Assembly (NCBI GenBank): GCA_029931535.1
Contig: JAQPZY010000931.1
Coordinates: forward strand, 496,001 to 560,000
From: Margaritifera margaritifera
Taxonomy: Eukaryota; Mollusca; Bivalvia; Unionida; Margaritiferidae
DNA: 64,000 bases
Direction: 5' to 3'
Made by a program: the position numbers and the translations under genes. Every line of letters begins with the position of its first letter. Within the stretch, counting starts at the first letter, position 1. Under the pieces are notes generated by a model. It was not told where the DNA came from. It was given only the letters and a program-made list of their open reading frames with translations, and ran no database searches. Shown one piece after another: positions 24,140 to 34,836 of the stretch.

Positions 24140-24923
24140 GTACGTTTAGTTGTAAATAAGCACACATAGTTATCTAGCCAGATAATTGTCCAATTAGTGT
24201 TATTGAAGTTGCAGGAGTTAACATAATCGGTGTGTAAATCATTTGTAATAGTGACAGAGTTTGCAGACAGCAGCTAGTTGGAAGATCAGTGCTCAATACC
24301 AATGATACATTTTGTATTCGTTCACTATGATCCAAACAATGCAATATGGCCCCTTATTAGAGGCTTTATGACTATCTAGCCATATGAATTTAGTATCTAT
24401 ATATTGACCATAATCATGATAAGTAATGAATCACAAAGGTAATCAAATAGTTTAGAAGAATGTATCCAATTTGAGTTTCTTCCATTAGTTTTCTTGTATG
24501 CTAAGATATTTTTTTATATTTATACAAATGAACTTTTTCAAGTTAAATATGGATACAGCCTTAAAGAGGTATTCAATATTAATTAGGAAGAAAACAACTA
24601 CGTTTCAATGCTGCTTGTAAACCCATCCGATGTTAAAATGTTTTACATCCCATATAAGATGAAAATGGTTCGACAACATTTATTGTCAGGAAGCATATAC
24701 TGTATCTCTCATAAATTTGTGAAGTAAAGAGGTTATAGTCTGCAGTGCAGGGAGTCAAATGTGGTCGAATAAATAAAATCATATATGTAAATGCAAAGAG
24801 AAAGTTGATAACACAGAACAAAATAATTATCAGCAGGTTTGTATGCAAACTCTCCATCATACAAAAACCAATCCTGAGATGAATGTTTGGAGATGCTATG
24901 CATTTGTAATTTTTTTTCTTCAG
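24140..24923 (+). other. Roco intron 3 (784 bp)
   Basis: Bounded by gtacgt and tttttttcttcag. It is AT-rich with no other feature. The overlapping 123-codon minus-strand ORF (24633-25004) lies partly over the next exon and is a shadow. Confidence 0.9.
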
Positions 24924-25178
24924 GACTCTAGAAAAGAGCTGTGTGAAAATTACTTCCGGCAAATTCGGTCCGAGTACCTTGGTGACAAGCCAACCATAGT
25001 TCACCTAACTGACGAGGACTTTGCAATTGACAATAGTGTGATTGACCAGAAGTTGGATGATTTAAAAAGGAAAATTGTACAGCTTGCATCCAAGCAGCCA
25101 TACTGGGGAGAGGTCATTCCAGCGAGGTGGCTCCCTTTGGAAGAACGCCTGATGGGTCTTAAGAATGCAGGTCTCAAG
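24924..25178 (+). CDS. Roco gene, exon spanning the end of Roc and start of COR
   Basis: The acceptor is tttttttcttcag before 24924 and the donor is gtacac at 25179. The exon is exactly 85 codons, phase 0 at both ends. It begins DSRKELCENYF and continues through a predicted strand/loop (PTIVHLTDEDF) at the place of the G5 region. A charged helix (DQKLDDLKRKIVQLAS) follows, then PARWLPLEERLMGLKNAG, the amphipathic linker helix typical of the Roc-COR boundary. The open frame continues past the donor, but the following codons drift and soon stop, and the phase-0 donor fits the next exon. Confidence 0.88.
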
Positions 25179-25313
25179 GTACACATGGTGACTGCATTAA
25201 TATTTATCGATTTGTATGACTTAAAGAGAGTAACACTTTCAGTGGACTTTCATATTTAAAAAGAAAGGAAAAAAAAGAAAATATACGTTTGTTGGTTGTA
25301 ATGGCATTTTTAA

Positions 25314-25470
25314 CAGATTACTGGTTATACCGTAGCAAGGAAATGGGAGTTAACTGCCTTTCCCAAGAACACACCGAGGCAGCCGACCCAGGCTGGCCTG
25401 GGTGTGTATCGAAACCTCGACCCTTGGAATTTGAGTCCGAACCTCTACCAGATGAGCTACTGCGGTTCCC
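25314..25470 (-). mobile_element. tRNA-derived SINE, copy 2
   Basis: On the minus strand it starts GGGAACCGCAGTAGCTCATC with TGGTAGAG (A-box), then GGTTTCGATAC (B-box-like), then CCAGGCCAGCCTGG, TTCTTGGGAAAGGCAG and CTCCCATTTCCTTGC. The central and 3' parts match the SINE at 3838-4011. Confidence 0.8.
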
Positions 25471-25585
25471 TTCATAAAAACAGCCTGGAAGCCATTATAA
25501 TAGTGACAGGCTTTGGATATGGGGACAATTCAGTCCCAGACCATTCATTATCTTCTCAGGCATTTAACAAACTATAGCATATCCT

Positions 25586-25801
25586 TTGTATGTATGTATG
25601 TAGGTAGGTATATATATGTATGTATATATATATTTATGTATGTATGTACGTATGTCTGTATGCATGTAGTATTATTATTGGTAGAAGTAGTATTACATGT
25701 TTTATTTTTGTATTATAAATCATATAAACCACAGAATAATATTCAGAATAACATACATACATACATACATACATACATACATACATACATACATACATAC
25801 A

Positions 25802-25830
<29 letters not shown>
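25586..25830. repeat. Paired (TATG)n and (ACAT)n microsatellites in inverted orientation
   Basis: tatg-rich repeats at ~25586-25660 are followed after ~80 bp by a long, nearly perfect (acat)n run at 25750-25830. The two tracts are complementary, so the region could fold into a long hairpin. Long YVCM or HTYI ORFs in both directions are artefacts of the tetranucleotide repeat. Confidence 0.95.
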
Positions 25831-25832
<2 letters not shown>

Positions 25833-26509
25833 GGGTATTATTTGCATAGAAACATAGAAAATTTCACTTTCAAAGCTAAACTCTTTTATTAGGTAATGAT
25901 AACGCATTCTCTTTAACCAATGCAATGAAATACAATGAATAGACAAAATAAAAACATCAGGCATATATTGTGTCCTTAATAATAGTCACTAGTGATACAA
26001 GAGATATTAAGATTGAAAGAGTCATAGCTTGTTTGCTGTGCTATCTTTTACCATTATGTAAAGACCAGAACAAGTTTATTTCAGTGTATCAATTAATTAA
26101 TACAATGTATAATTGTTTACCTAAATTTAAATGTAAACTTCCTGGGCAATGTGTGAGGAGTCCTATCACCACCACCACCACTCTCCCCTCGCACCTTGCA
26201 CCTATATAATCCTCATAAAAGTCTGAGAAACATCCACCAATGGTTATAAAGTATAGAAATAATGTAGTGACATGAAAGGACAACCAATGTAAAAGTGTTT
26301 AAAATTTTGCCATGTCAATTCCAGCACATATTCAGTAATGGAGAGAGTAAAATATTAAATGACTTGATCTTCTTCCTTGCACTAATTGAGAATTCGATTT
26401 ATTCTGGTTCTGGGAATATTAAGTCAAATTATACTGTATCGTTTCAATCTAAATTTCATTGCCACATTTAATTGTTCGCCTGAATTGTCGTGAACAGCGG
26501 AGATATGCT

Positions 26510-27530
26510 GTGGTATTTGAATTTCTTTATGCCTGTCTGTCCATTCATCCATCCATCTGTTGATCACACTTTAGTTTCTGCTTTAGAACCATATGTATAA
26601 TGACATCAACATTAGACAGTGCTTAATGTGCCGAATTGGGGGTCCTTTCTTTAAAGCAAAGGTCAATGCTCAATATTGTATGCTTTATGGCACACCTTCT
26701 CTTCTGCTTTATGACTTTAAAGCTATTTGGGATTACAAGATAGACTTGGTATATTTACACATCATCATGAGAAGGTGTGTTGGGTACCACATTAGGAGTT
26801 CTGTCTTCAAGGTCAGTATTTCAAGTTTTCCATTATACCATCAATCCACTTTATAACTTTCAAGCCATTTATTTTGACATGGGGGTGTGGGGACGGTACT
26901 TTGTATACTGAGACATCATCACTAGAAGGTGTGAGGTAATACACTTTAGGTCCTGACTTCAAAGTCACTCAGTAATTTAAGTTTCATCTCACACGTTCCT
27001 TTCAGCTATATAACTTTTAGCCCATTTGAGATTAAGGGATGTACGTGACCATTAAAATGAAAGGTATTGTCATACAAAATTAAGTGTCATATCTTAAAGG
27101 TCAAGGTCACTGCTCAATATTGTTCTGTTGCACTTTCCCTTCCGCTCTACACTTGTTAAGGTTTTGAGATTAAGGGATGAAACTTGGTATACTTACATAT
27201 CATGATTAGAGAGGATGCCAATACTACATCGAGGTCCTATTTTCAGGTTCCTAATCACTGTTATTTTTTTCAACTCTTTACCTTTAGAGCTCTTTGATTT
27301 TAAGGGATGCAACTTGCTTTATTTGTAGATCATCATTACCCAAAGTGCTCCATACCACATTTGGTGTCTTATCTTCAAGATAAAGACCACAGTTCAAAAT
27401 TTAATGTTTTCATCACACTTTCCTTTTCACTCTATAACATTAAGAGCCTCTTTCTTAATTAAAATAAGGAACGTGGTATATATATACATCATTACTAGAA
27501 GGTGTGATTCATATCATTAATATAGGTCAG
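26510..27530 (+). repeat. Tandem array, ~150 bp unit (type 4)
   Basis: A phrase close to ttggtatatttacacatcat followed by ctagaaggtgtg recurs near 26748, 26901, 27187, 27313 and 27473. Linked phrases are tataacttttaagcc, gagattaagggatg and tcaaggtcactgctcaatat. It is preceded by gcctgtctgtccattcatcc, a lead-in resembling those of two other arrays. Confidence 0.75.
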
Positions 27531-27643
27531 GACAGTCATATTATTCCTTTCTGGTCTGAAACCTAAGAAATGGTTTTCTACCTCTTTTCGGTGCTGTCAC
27601 TTTCATGCTTTTTGAGATAGAGCCATTAAACTTTGTTAATGTA

Positions 27644-30040
27644 CCGTATTTACCGCATATCTTGGGACAAGATAAAATAAATGATTTTTTTCCTGTCCCA
27701 TAACTTATGGTTAAACTTTTTTCCAACTAGATCATATGTCCCAGAACTTAAGAACCGAAACAAATTGTGTTTAATTTGCTGCCCCCCCCCTACCCCCCAG
27801 CACTTCATGTTACAATAAGGTAGGTAAATTTAACGTTTATTTGATAATAAACTGAAAGAAACTAACCTTGTACTGTTCTTATTTATTCCTCTTTTTTGTT
27901 CTTCATAAGCAATTTATGTATAAAAGACACAAACGCATCCACTATCACTAACGTATCCACTAACACGACATGGTCTGGTAATGTAGAGTACCGGTCGTGT
28001 GTATAGATTATGTCCGGTAACAACATTGACACATTATTTTATTGACGTGAATATAGATAAACAAATCATGTTTGGCTGTCCTAAGAAGTTTGAATACCGG
28101 TATATTATCAAACTGAAAATTGGATCCAGCAAAATCACAAACAATAGAAAGAGAGAGAGACCGAGAAATAACCGATTGCTTGAAGGCATCAGCAATTCAC
28201 GCATGATCCGGTGTATGGTGCAAAATAACCAAGAGTGTATTATATCCAGGTTAACAATGTAATAATATTTCGCAAATAAAAATCATTATTAGTAAATACA
28301 TTAACTGTGAGTGAAAATGACAACATTTTTGCTAGCATGGGTTACCCTTGTACAAAAAAAATATTCTTAAAGACAATTAATGCTGTGTATGATGTTGCAC
28401 CCATGTATTTACCCTGCAAACATCAATTATAATGACAGGTGGCAAACAATAGATGCTTGGGTGGTGAATAAACACACCTGGTAGAGACTTCGGCTATCAA
28501 ATACAAAGATTATTTTATTACAAAGCAAGCCGACCCCGGAAGCCGACTTTGGATTCTTTCAAGTATGCAGATTTTTTATATACAGAGTAGGCCAACCTAG
28601 GGAAGCCGACTCTGGTTTCTTTTTACCGGTATTCTTAGCAATTTCGAAAATAAATTGAAACAATGGAACAGTTTGAATGGAAAACTTATCACACATTGTT
28701 ACAATAAAAGTGACTCCTCACATTCATTGTTACCGTACTATTTTAGCATATATAAAGGGGAATACAAATAAAACAAAATAAACCACATTATACATCTCAG
28801 CCGTGATGGATAAGTTTGTAGTAAGATACTCAAGTAGCGAAGATGCTTTGCCTCTTGCATGGAAAGAAAATCCTTTGCCTAAAAATTCACCTACGAGGCC
28901 CATAGGTCGACCAAGAAAGTGTGCTAGAGAGGAGGAGTGTGATGTCAAGGAAAATGAACCAGCTGCAAAAAAACACGAAACTGTGGATCCCACCCAAGAG
29001 AGAGATGATGCTTGTGAAAATGATGCTGTCAGGCGAGGGCATTGCAAGCGTTTCACCCTAAAGCAAAAACAGGAAGTAGTTAATTTCTCAACTTTTCATG
29101 GGATTAAAGTAACAGCAAGACATTTCAAAATCCCTAAATCAACAATCGGCAATTGGTCGAAAAGAGATTTCTCCCAACAACTGAATGAATGGGGACATAT
29201 ACCAAGGAGTGGGAGACCAGTATCCTATGGCGATGATTCAGATGGAAAAATAGCAAAGTGGGTTCTCATCCAACGAGATCTGCAGATCCCCGTCAGCGTG
29301 GACACTATCTGTGCTTATGCCAAAGAATTGGTGTCAGCTGAACGTCCACACATTGACTTTCAAGCCAGTAGGAACTGGGCGACCGGATTTTTAAAGCGGC
29401 ATAATTTAGTGCTTCGGGCATTGACATCGATGGCCCAGCGTCTCCCAGAAGATTTGGAGGAGAAAATAAAATCATTCCATGAATTTGTGAAGGCCAAAAG
29501 AGAAGAAGATGATTTCGAAGACAATATGATCATTAACATGGATGAAACTCCAATGTACTTTGATCTCGTTCCTGGACGGACTGTTGATAAGAAGGGGGTT
29601 AAAAGTGTGAGAATTCGCACGACTGGTGCAGATAAAAAGCATTTAACTTTAGTCCTTGCAGTTTCTGCAGCAGGGGATGTGTTGCATCCAATGATAATTT
29701 TTCGCGGCGTGAGGGAGCTAAAGGATATTAAGGTACCGAAAGGATGGATCGCACGCGTGCAGGAGAAGGGTTGGGTTGATGAAGAAGTGATGCTGCAGTG
29801 GATTAAAGAGATCTATCTTAAGTACACCGGAAAGGAACGATCTCTTTTGGTGATGGATTCATTTCGGGCGCATATTACGGATGATGCAAAGAAGGCTTTG
29901 AGAAGGGGTAACGCGGTGCCTGCAGTTATTCCGAAAAAAGCGATCTGTCCCAGAACTTACAGTGCACAAAAAAATTACTTTAAAAATAAATTTATGGTGT
30001 CCCAAGATATACGGTGTCCCAAGATATACGGTAAATACGG
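27644..30040 (+). mobile_element. pogo-like (Tc1/mariner superfamily) DNA transposon, 2.4 kb
   Basis: The left end CCGTATTTACCGCATATCTT (27644) continues GGGACA. The right end, reverse-complemented from 30040, reads CCGTATTTACCGTATATCTT and GGGACA, differing at one position in 26. Both outer ends abut TA (27642-27643 and 30041-30042), the target duplication expected for this superfamily. The right end has a second tandem copy of ccgtatatcttgggaca. The interior carries one transposase ORF on the plus strand. The element sits in Roco intron 4 in the same orientation as the gene. Confidence 0.88.
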
Positions 30041-30092
30041 TATTGATCGTATTATAAGCCCAGTCTTGTCTTGTCAACGGAGTGATAAGTGA
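28803..30092 (+). CDS. pogo-like transposase, C-terminally truncated (429 codons)
   Basis: A single open frame starting at ATG 28803 (a second ATG follows at once). Visible parts: an AT-hook-like RPIGRPRK at ~residues 32-39; a helix-turn-helix region at ~83-120 (RFTLKQKQEVV to KSTIGNWSKRDF); a CENP-B/Tc5-type DNA-binding region at ~135-205 ending NWATGFLKRHNLVLR; and a DDE_1-type catalytic core with the first aspartate in NMDETPMYFD and the second in LLVMDSFRAHI. The segment that should carry the third catalytic acid and the PLD-like motif is missing. After AVPAVIP the frame passes into subterminal DNA, and its last ~45 codons are the right inverted repeat. It is probably inactive as a transposase. 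The absence of internal stops suggests a young insertion or retained reading frame, which the sequence alone cannot decide. Confidence 0.85.
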   Translation: MMDKFVVRYSSSEDALPLAWKENPLPKNSPTRPIGRPRKCAREEECDVKENEPAAKKHETVDPTQERDDACENDAVRRGHCKRFTLKQKQEVVNFSTFHGIKVTARHFKIPKSTIGNWSKRDFSQQLNEWGHIPRSGRPVSYGDDSDGKIAKWVLIQRDLQIPVSVDTICAYAKELVSAERPHIDFQASRNWATGFLKRHNLVLRALTSMAQRLPEDLEEKIKSFHEFVKAKREEDDFEDNMIINMDETPMYFDLVPGRTVDKKGVKSVRIRTTGADKKHLTLVLAVSAAGDVLHPMIIFRGVRELKDIKVPKGWIARVQEKGWVDEEVMLQWIKEIYLKYTGKERSLLVMDSFRAHITDDAKKALRRGNAVPAVIPKKAICPRTYSAQKNYFKNKFMVSQDIRCPKIYGKYGIDRIISPVLSCQRSDK

Positions 30093-30200
30093 GGAGTGGG
30101 CTTAATAAGAGTGGAGGGTGTAGTTACTGTATTTACTCTATAATAAGCCCATGTGTCCTGTCTTGTTAATGGATTGATAAGTGGGGAGTGGGCTTATCAT
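30046..30200 (+). repeat. Two-unit hairpin-type repeat beside the pogo element
   Basis: Two ~75-85 bp units each run from ataataagccca through cttgt-rich sequence and gataagtgaggagtggg to gcttaataa/gcttatc. Each unit is bounded by complementary ttataagccca and tgggcttaata, so each can fold as a stem-loop. They look like MITE ends (tactgtatttactctataat). The pogo right end lies directly against the first unit. Confidence 0.65.
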
Positions 30201-30572
30201 TGAAAGAAGCTTTCTAAAATACAAATTTGCCAAAATGTTTTGAAAGTTGGGGATGGACTTGAAATGGGAGACTGGCAGAACCTTCCAAATGTACGAAGTA
30301 ACTCGCAGTCACATTTTTTAAATGTATACTTTTTTTGTGACCTCACCATGGTAATCAGGGTGGAGCGGGGTGGCATGGGGAAATTCAATGAATTTACTTG
30401 GTGTAACAAACATCAGTAGCAGCATTTAAAAAAGAATCATTTGTATGTCTTTCTAATTGTTTCTGTCGGTAGTAATTGTAAACCAAATACAATTTACTCT
30501 CATGTCTCTCAGCCTCCAAGTAAATTTGTCAGCAGTAATTTAAGGATATAATGTTTGCGTTTTCACCTACAG

Positions 30573-30694
30573 GTGATCCCATACAGTCTGTTGGAGAAGA
30601 TGAACCAAGAAGAAACTGTTCACATAGAGTCAAGAGAGGGACTGGACCTGTTTCTCAGGTTTCAGCATGATATTGGGAACATCCTCTACTTTGG
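30573..30694 (+). CDS. Roco gene, COR domain exon
   Basis: The acceptor is ttttcacctacag before 30573 and the donor is gtaaga at 30695. The exon is 122 nt, entering at phase 0 and leaving at phase 2. It encodes IPYSLLEKMNQEETVHIES and then LDLFLRFQHDIGNILYF, which fits the COR winged-helix-like region where a conserved H-x-x-G-x-I-L-Y-F segment precedes a DPQWL motif. That DPQWL motif is found 14.9 kb further on in the next exon, in matching phase. The exon is too short to stand out by length and is supported by splice sites, phase and family pattern. Confidence 0.9.
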
Positions 30695-31199
30695 GTAAGA
30701 TACATCTTATTTTAGGAAAAGAATGTTTAAGGTATCAGGTGCTTGAAAAAAGACAGCTACATCACTGTGGTATTGGTCACCGACGAAAGAATTCAACTCC
30801 AGGCACAAAATTCATGACCTCAACAGAGTAGTCTGACAAGTGTAAAGGTGATTGGAAAAAAGAAGGGGGGGGGGGTTATTGGGTTGACATTTTTTCAACA
30901 GTATTCATAAATATACAAGCATATATGCTGTATGAGATATTAACAATGTTTGTATATGCAGGATAACTCACAGAACATTGTTGTTCTGTGTAAATAAAAG
31001 TTTATTTGTCAATGTAATGATATGCAAGTTTGCTGTGTTTAAAACAATTATGGCAAAAATAAAACAAAACATTCAGAGACCTCATTGTTTGCACAAAATG
31101 ATGAGTGGTAGACAGGTATTGAACTTTAGCAGGATAACTCGCGACCCACTTATAATGTGGAGGTAGCTGTGAATCCCATTTTTAGCACCACTGAGTACA

Positions 31200-32720
31200 G
31201 AGCGGAAAAACCTTTGGTCTGTTGTCCGTAGTCTGTTGTCTGGTGTCCATCTGCCCGTTAGCACAAATTTTTTTATCAGTATTCCACTTATTCCATCTTG
31301 AAATTATTGTTATTGCTACTCCTTCTGAATGGAAACCCATATTGACATGGGGCTTTCACTAAACGACTTCTTATGATGTCTGGTTGGTCTTAAATGAAAA
31401 TGTTATCGATTTTATATCCAATATAGCCACCACAGCAGGCTTAATTCTTGTTATCGCTACTCTTCCTGAATGGAAGATCATATTAGCATGAGGGTTTCAC
31501 TAAACAACTTTTTACGGTGTCTAGTTAGTCCTAAATTAAAATCGTGTCGATCTGACGTCCAATGGGGCTCCCATGGCAGACATCTTGAAAATTGTGTTAT
31601 TGCTACTTCTGCTGAATAAAAAGTCATATTGATATTGGGTTTTCACCAGAAGACTTCTTATGATGTCCAGTTGGCCCTAAATGAAAATGGTGCCGCTCAG
31701 ATATCTAATATGGCCGATGTAGTGGCCATCTTGACAATTTCTGTTGCTACTCCTGAATGGATGGTCATATCAGCAACAGAGATTTCACTAAAAGACTACT
31801 TATGATGCCTATCTCATCCTAAATGAAAACGGTGCCGATGTGACTTATATTATGGCCACCATGGCAGCCATCGTGAAGATCTTGTTATCACAGTTCCTTC
31901 TGAATGTATGGTCATATCAGCATGGGTTCTTGTGCAAAAGACTTCTTGTGATGTAGGGTTGGCATAAATGAAAATGTTGACGATATAATGTCCAATACGG
32001 CCAACACAGCAGCCATCTTAAAATTCGTGTTATCACTACTTCTCCGGAATGGAAAGTTATATGAACATGGGGTTTTTACCAGAGGACTGCTTATGATGAC
32101 TAGTTGATCCTAAATATAAATGGTGCCAATTGGACATCAACTATGGAAGCCATCTTACAAACATTGTTATCGCTACATCCTCCTGAACATAAAGGCATAT
32201 TGACATGGGGTTTCTACCAGAAGAATCCTTATAGTATCTAGTTGGTTCTAAATTAAAATGGTGTCAATCTGACCTCCAATATGGCCACTATGATGGCCAT
32301 TTTGAGACTTATATTGCTACTCCTTGTAGATGTATGGTCATATTGACATGGGGTTTTCATCAAGGAACGTCTTATGATGTTTAGTTGGTCCTAAATAAAA
32401 ATGGTGATGACGCTACATTCAATATGGCTGTGATGGCACCCGTCTTAAAAATCTTTTTATTGCTACTGCTGCTGAATGGATGGTCACATTCACATGGCGT
32501 TTCACCAAAAGACTCCAAATGATGTTTAATAGGTCCTAAATGATATGGATTTTATATCCAATATGGCTGCCGATACAGCTAATTTGAAAATCTTGTTATC
32601 TCTCTAATATATGAGACATGGTTCAACACTCAGCAGTCAAAACGAAGAAATGGCTTTGTCTTGAATTCCTGAAAATCCCTTTCGGTCAGTAGAGTCTCAT
32701 TTCCTTCGAGGAACCCCCGT
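31200..32720 (+). repeat. Tandem array, ~145-150 bp unit (type 1, copy 2), with lead-in and tail
   Basis: About nine diverged units of the same type as 7160-8085, with phrases gacatggggttttcaccaga, cttcttatgatgtctagttg and atatggccaccatggcagcc. They are preceded by ggtctgttgtccgtagtctg followed by ttgtctggtgtccatctgcc at 31218. They are followed by ttgaattcctgaaaatccct at 32660-32720, which matches the tail of the first copy. Confidence 0.8.
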
Positions 32721-34836
32721 CTTCTTATAGAAAATACCAAAAACTTGGCTAATGTTTAATTGACATGAGCAAATTCCAATAAAAATTTGTAAACAAACGC
32801 ATGATATACAGCTTATTTCATCGCCAAAATGGCAGTGTGCAGAAATTTGGAATCGTAATAGAAATTACAAATGTGAATAAGAAATCATATATGATATAAG
32901 ATTTTCTTTAACAAAATTATGTTTGAGCAAGTAACACAATATAAGATGAAATATCAATCAATGTAAATCTTGGTACACGCCTACTGGTGGAAACACTGGG
33001 AAATCAATACCAATTAAAGAATTTTGTGAAGTGAAATTTGTGTTTTAATGTTATCTTTTTACTTTGATTTTAACTTAATCATCATAAATGTGATGATTCA
33101 AAAGAGTCAGTTGACTGTCGTGGTTATGTCCATGAGTGCTTCCATGAGTACATCATTAAGTGCCTACTTGGCAGCTAAGCTAGCATATTTTGACAACTGC
33201 TGTGAACTTAATTGCCATTCAACTGCTAACATTTTGTCTCCAGCTATTTACAATACACGAAAGGTGCAAACATCAGTGTTATATCCAGTTGTAGGTAATG
33301 TTAAATTCTTGTTAAAATCAAACACCGTAGATATGTCCTACGTTTTTACCTTAAGCTAGTTGGCGATTTGTTCATCAAAACTTTCAGTGATACATTTTAA
33401 AATAACTTGCACGTTTTAATATAACATAAATATTTTGTCTTTTCTGTTTATTTATAGTGTATTTTTGTATCCATTTGTAGTGTTCAAGGACAGTGCAATT
33501 GTCATGTGCTGACTGTGTTTATTATTATAAATGACATAGAGTTGTAATTAACTATTGTGATGTGATATCGACAAAAAAGTGTATGATGATATTTAAAATC
33601 ACTGTACGGAGGAAGTAACCAGTGCAAAGGTATTGATGGGTTTGGCTCCATGTGTACTTCTAGCTATGCAGCCTTAGTTCATATGTGTTTGCTTACAATG
33701 GATACACGTGCTTTGATACTGGCAATTCAAAAACTTTACTGATGCATGAATTTATAAACACATGAATGCATGTTAAAATTATTTATATTAAAGACCCGAC
33801 ATCAATTTGTTAGCTTTAATTGTTTTTCTTAATATCACATTAACATTCTAATCCCTTATACAAATATTTGTGCAGGACAATTCTCATGTATCGACAAAAG
33901 TGTCTAGGGCCCCACCAACCTCCACGAACTGTTAGTGTTAACCAAAAATGCAGTCTTCGTCATTATCTTGTGTGCGCTTGCTTATGTTACAGTATATTTT
34001 TATGGACCTTGTTTCTAATGCGTTATTGAGGTAGATGTTTAATATTCACTGAAGCTTAGAACATGTCTGTTATTTATCTCTATGGGGGAAAGCCGAGATT
34101 GCCAAATAAAAAAATGTTTTTTTATCAATCTGTGAACACTCAAGAAATAATAGGGTGGGAATGGAATTAAGATTTCTTTAAGAAGAGTTTGTAAGATGTG
34201 GAGGAGGTTAATGGCAAATTCTGGAGTCATTCTCAGATCTACTTCTCTACATGGTAGGTCAAAGGCAATGTGTGACAAGTTGTGCTTGAATCTAGCTTCA
34301 AAAATAATCTGGAATAGCAGACTCTGTTCTTTCAGGGCAGATATGTTATTGTTAATGACAGTATTACTTCTCCTCCTACTATTGCATTGCTTTCCTTTTC
34401 CGAGACTCTTAATCTCTAGTCTAAGCTAATTCCATCCTCCAGTTAGTACTAGAGAGCCAGAATTGAAAAGAACATGATTCCAATCTGACTCCTTGGTCAC
34501 AACCAACATTCAGAACACCATCCTCTTTTTCCCTTGGACGATGTATGCAGTTCACGTGTGCCCTATCGCTGATCTAAATTTGGTTTTGCTTTCGTCTTTT
34601 CTGAATTTCACGTATCTTTTTGTATTGACTGAGCGTTTATCACCTCAGTGTTTGCTTTATTTGACTTTTAACAGTGTTATGGTTGTTACTTTTGAGGGTT
34701 GCTGCACCTTGCTTAGCAAGCGGTGCTTCAGTAAAATATATTAACCTTCGTAGTTATGTGCTAGAGTAAGTATTATCTACCCTTTTTTGGTTCCGGATGT
34801 TTTGTTTTGTGTAAATTTGTATCTTTCAGAGCTTCT

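Larger units (their letters stand above)
25179..30572 (+). other. Roco intron 4 (5.4 kb)
   Basis: This intron holds a SINE, paired microsatellites, a tandem array, a pogo-like transposon and hairpin-type repeats, listed separately. The acceptor is ttttcacctacag. The stretches 25840-26500 and 30200-30570 show no feature of their own. Confidence 0.85.

Noticed and set aside
24633..25004. 123-codon minus-strand ORF overlapping a Roco exon
   Set aside because: Antisense over intron 3 and the start of a well-supported exon; hydrophobic AT-derived composition.
25513..25964. ORFs of 62-114 codons on both strands with YVCM or HTYI repeats
   Set aside because: They are translations of the TATG/ACAT microsatellites; no gene signal.
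33048..33359. 103-codon plus-strand ORF in intron 5
   Set aside because: No recognisable domain, no splice context, and an AT-rich surrounding; not enough to call a gene.
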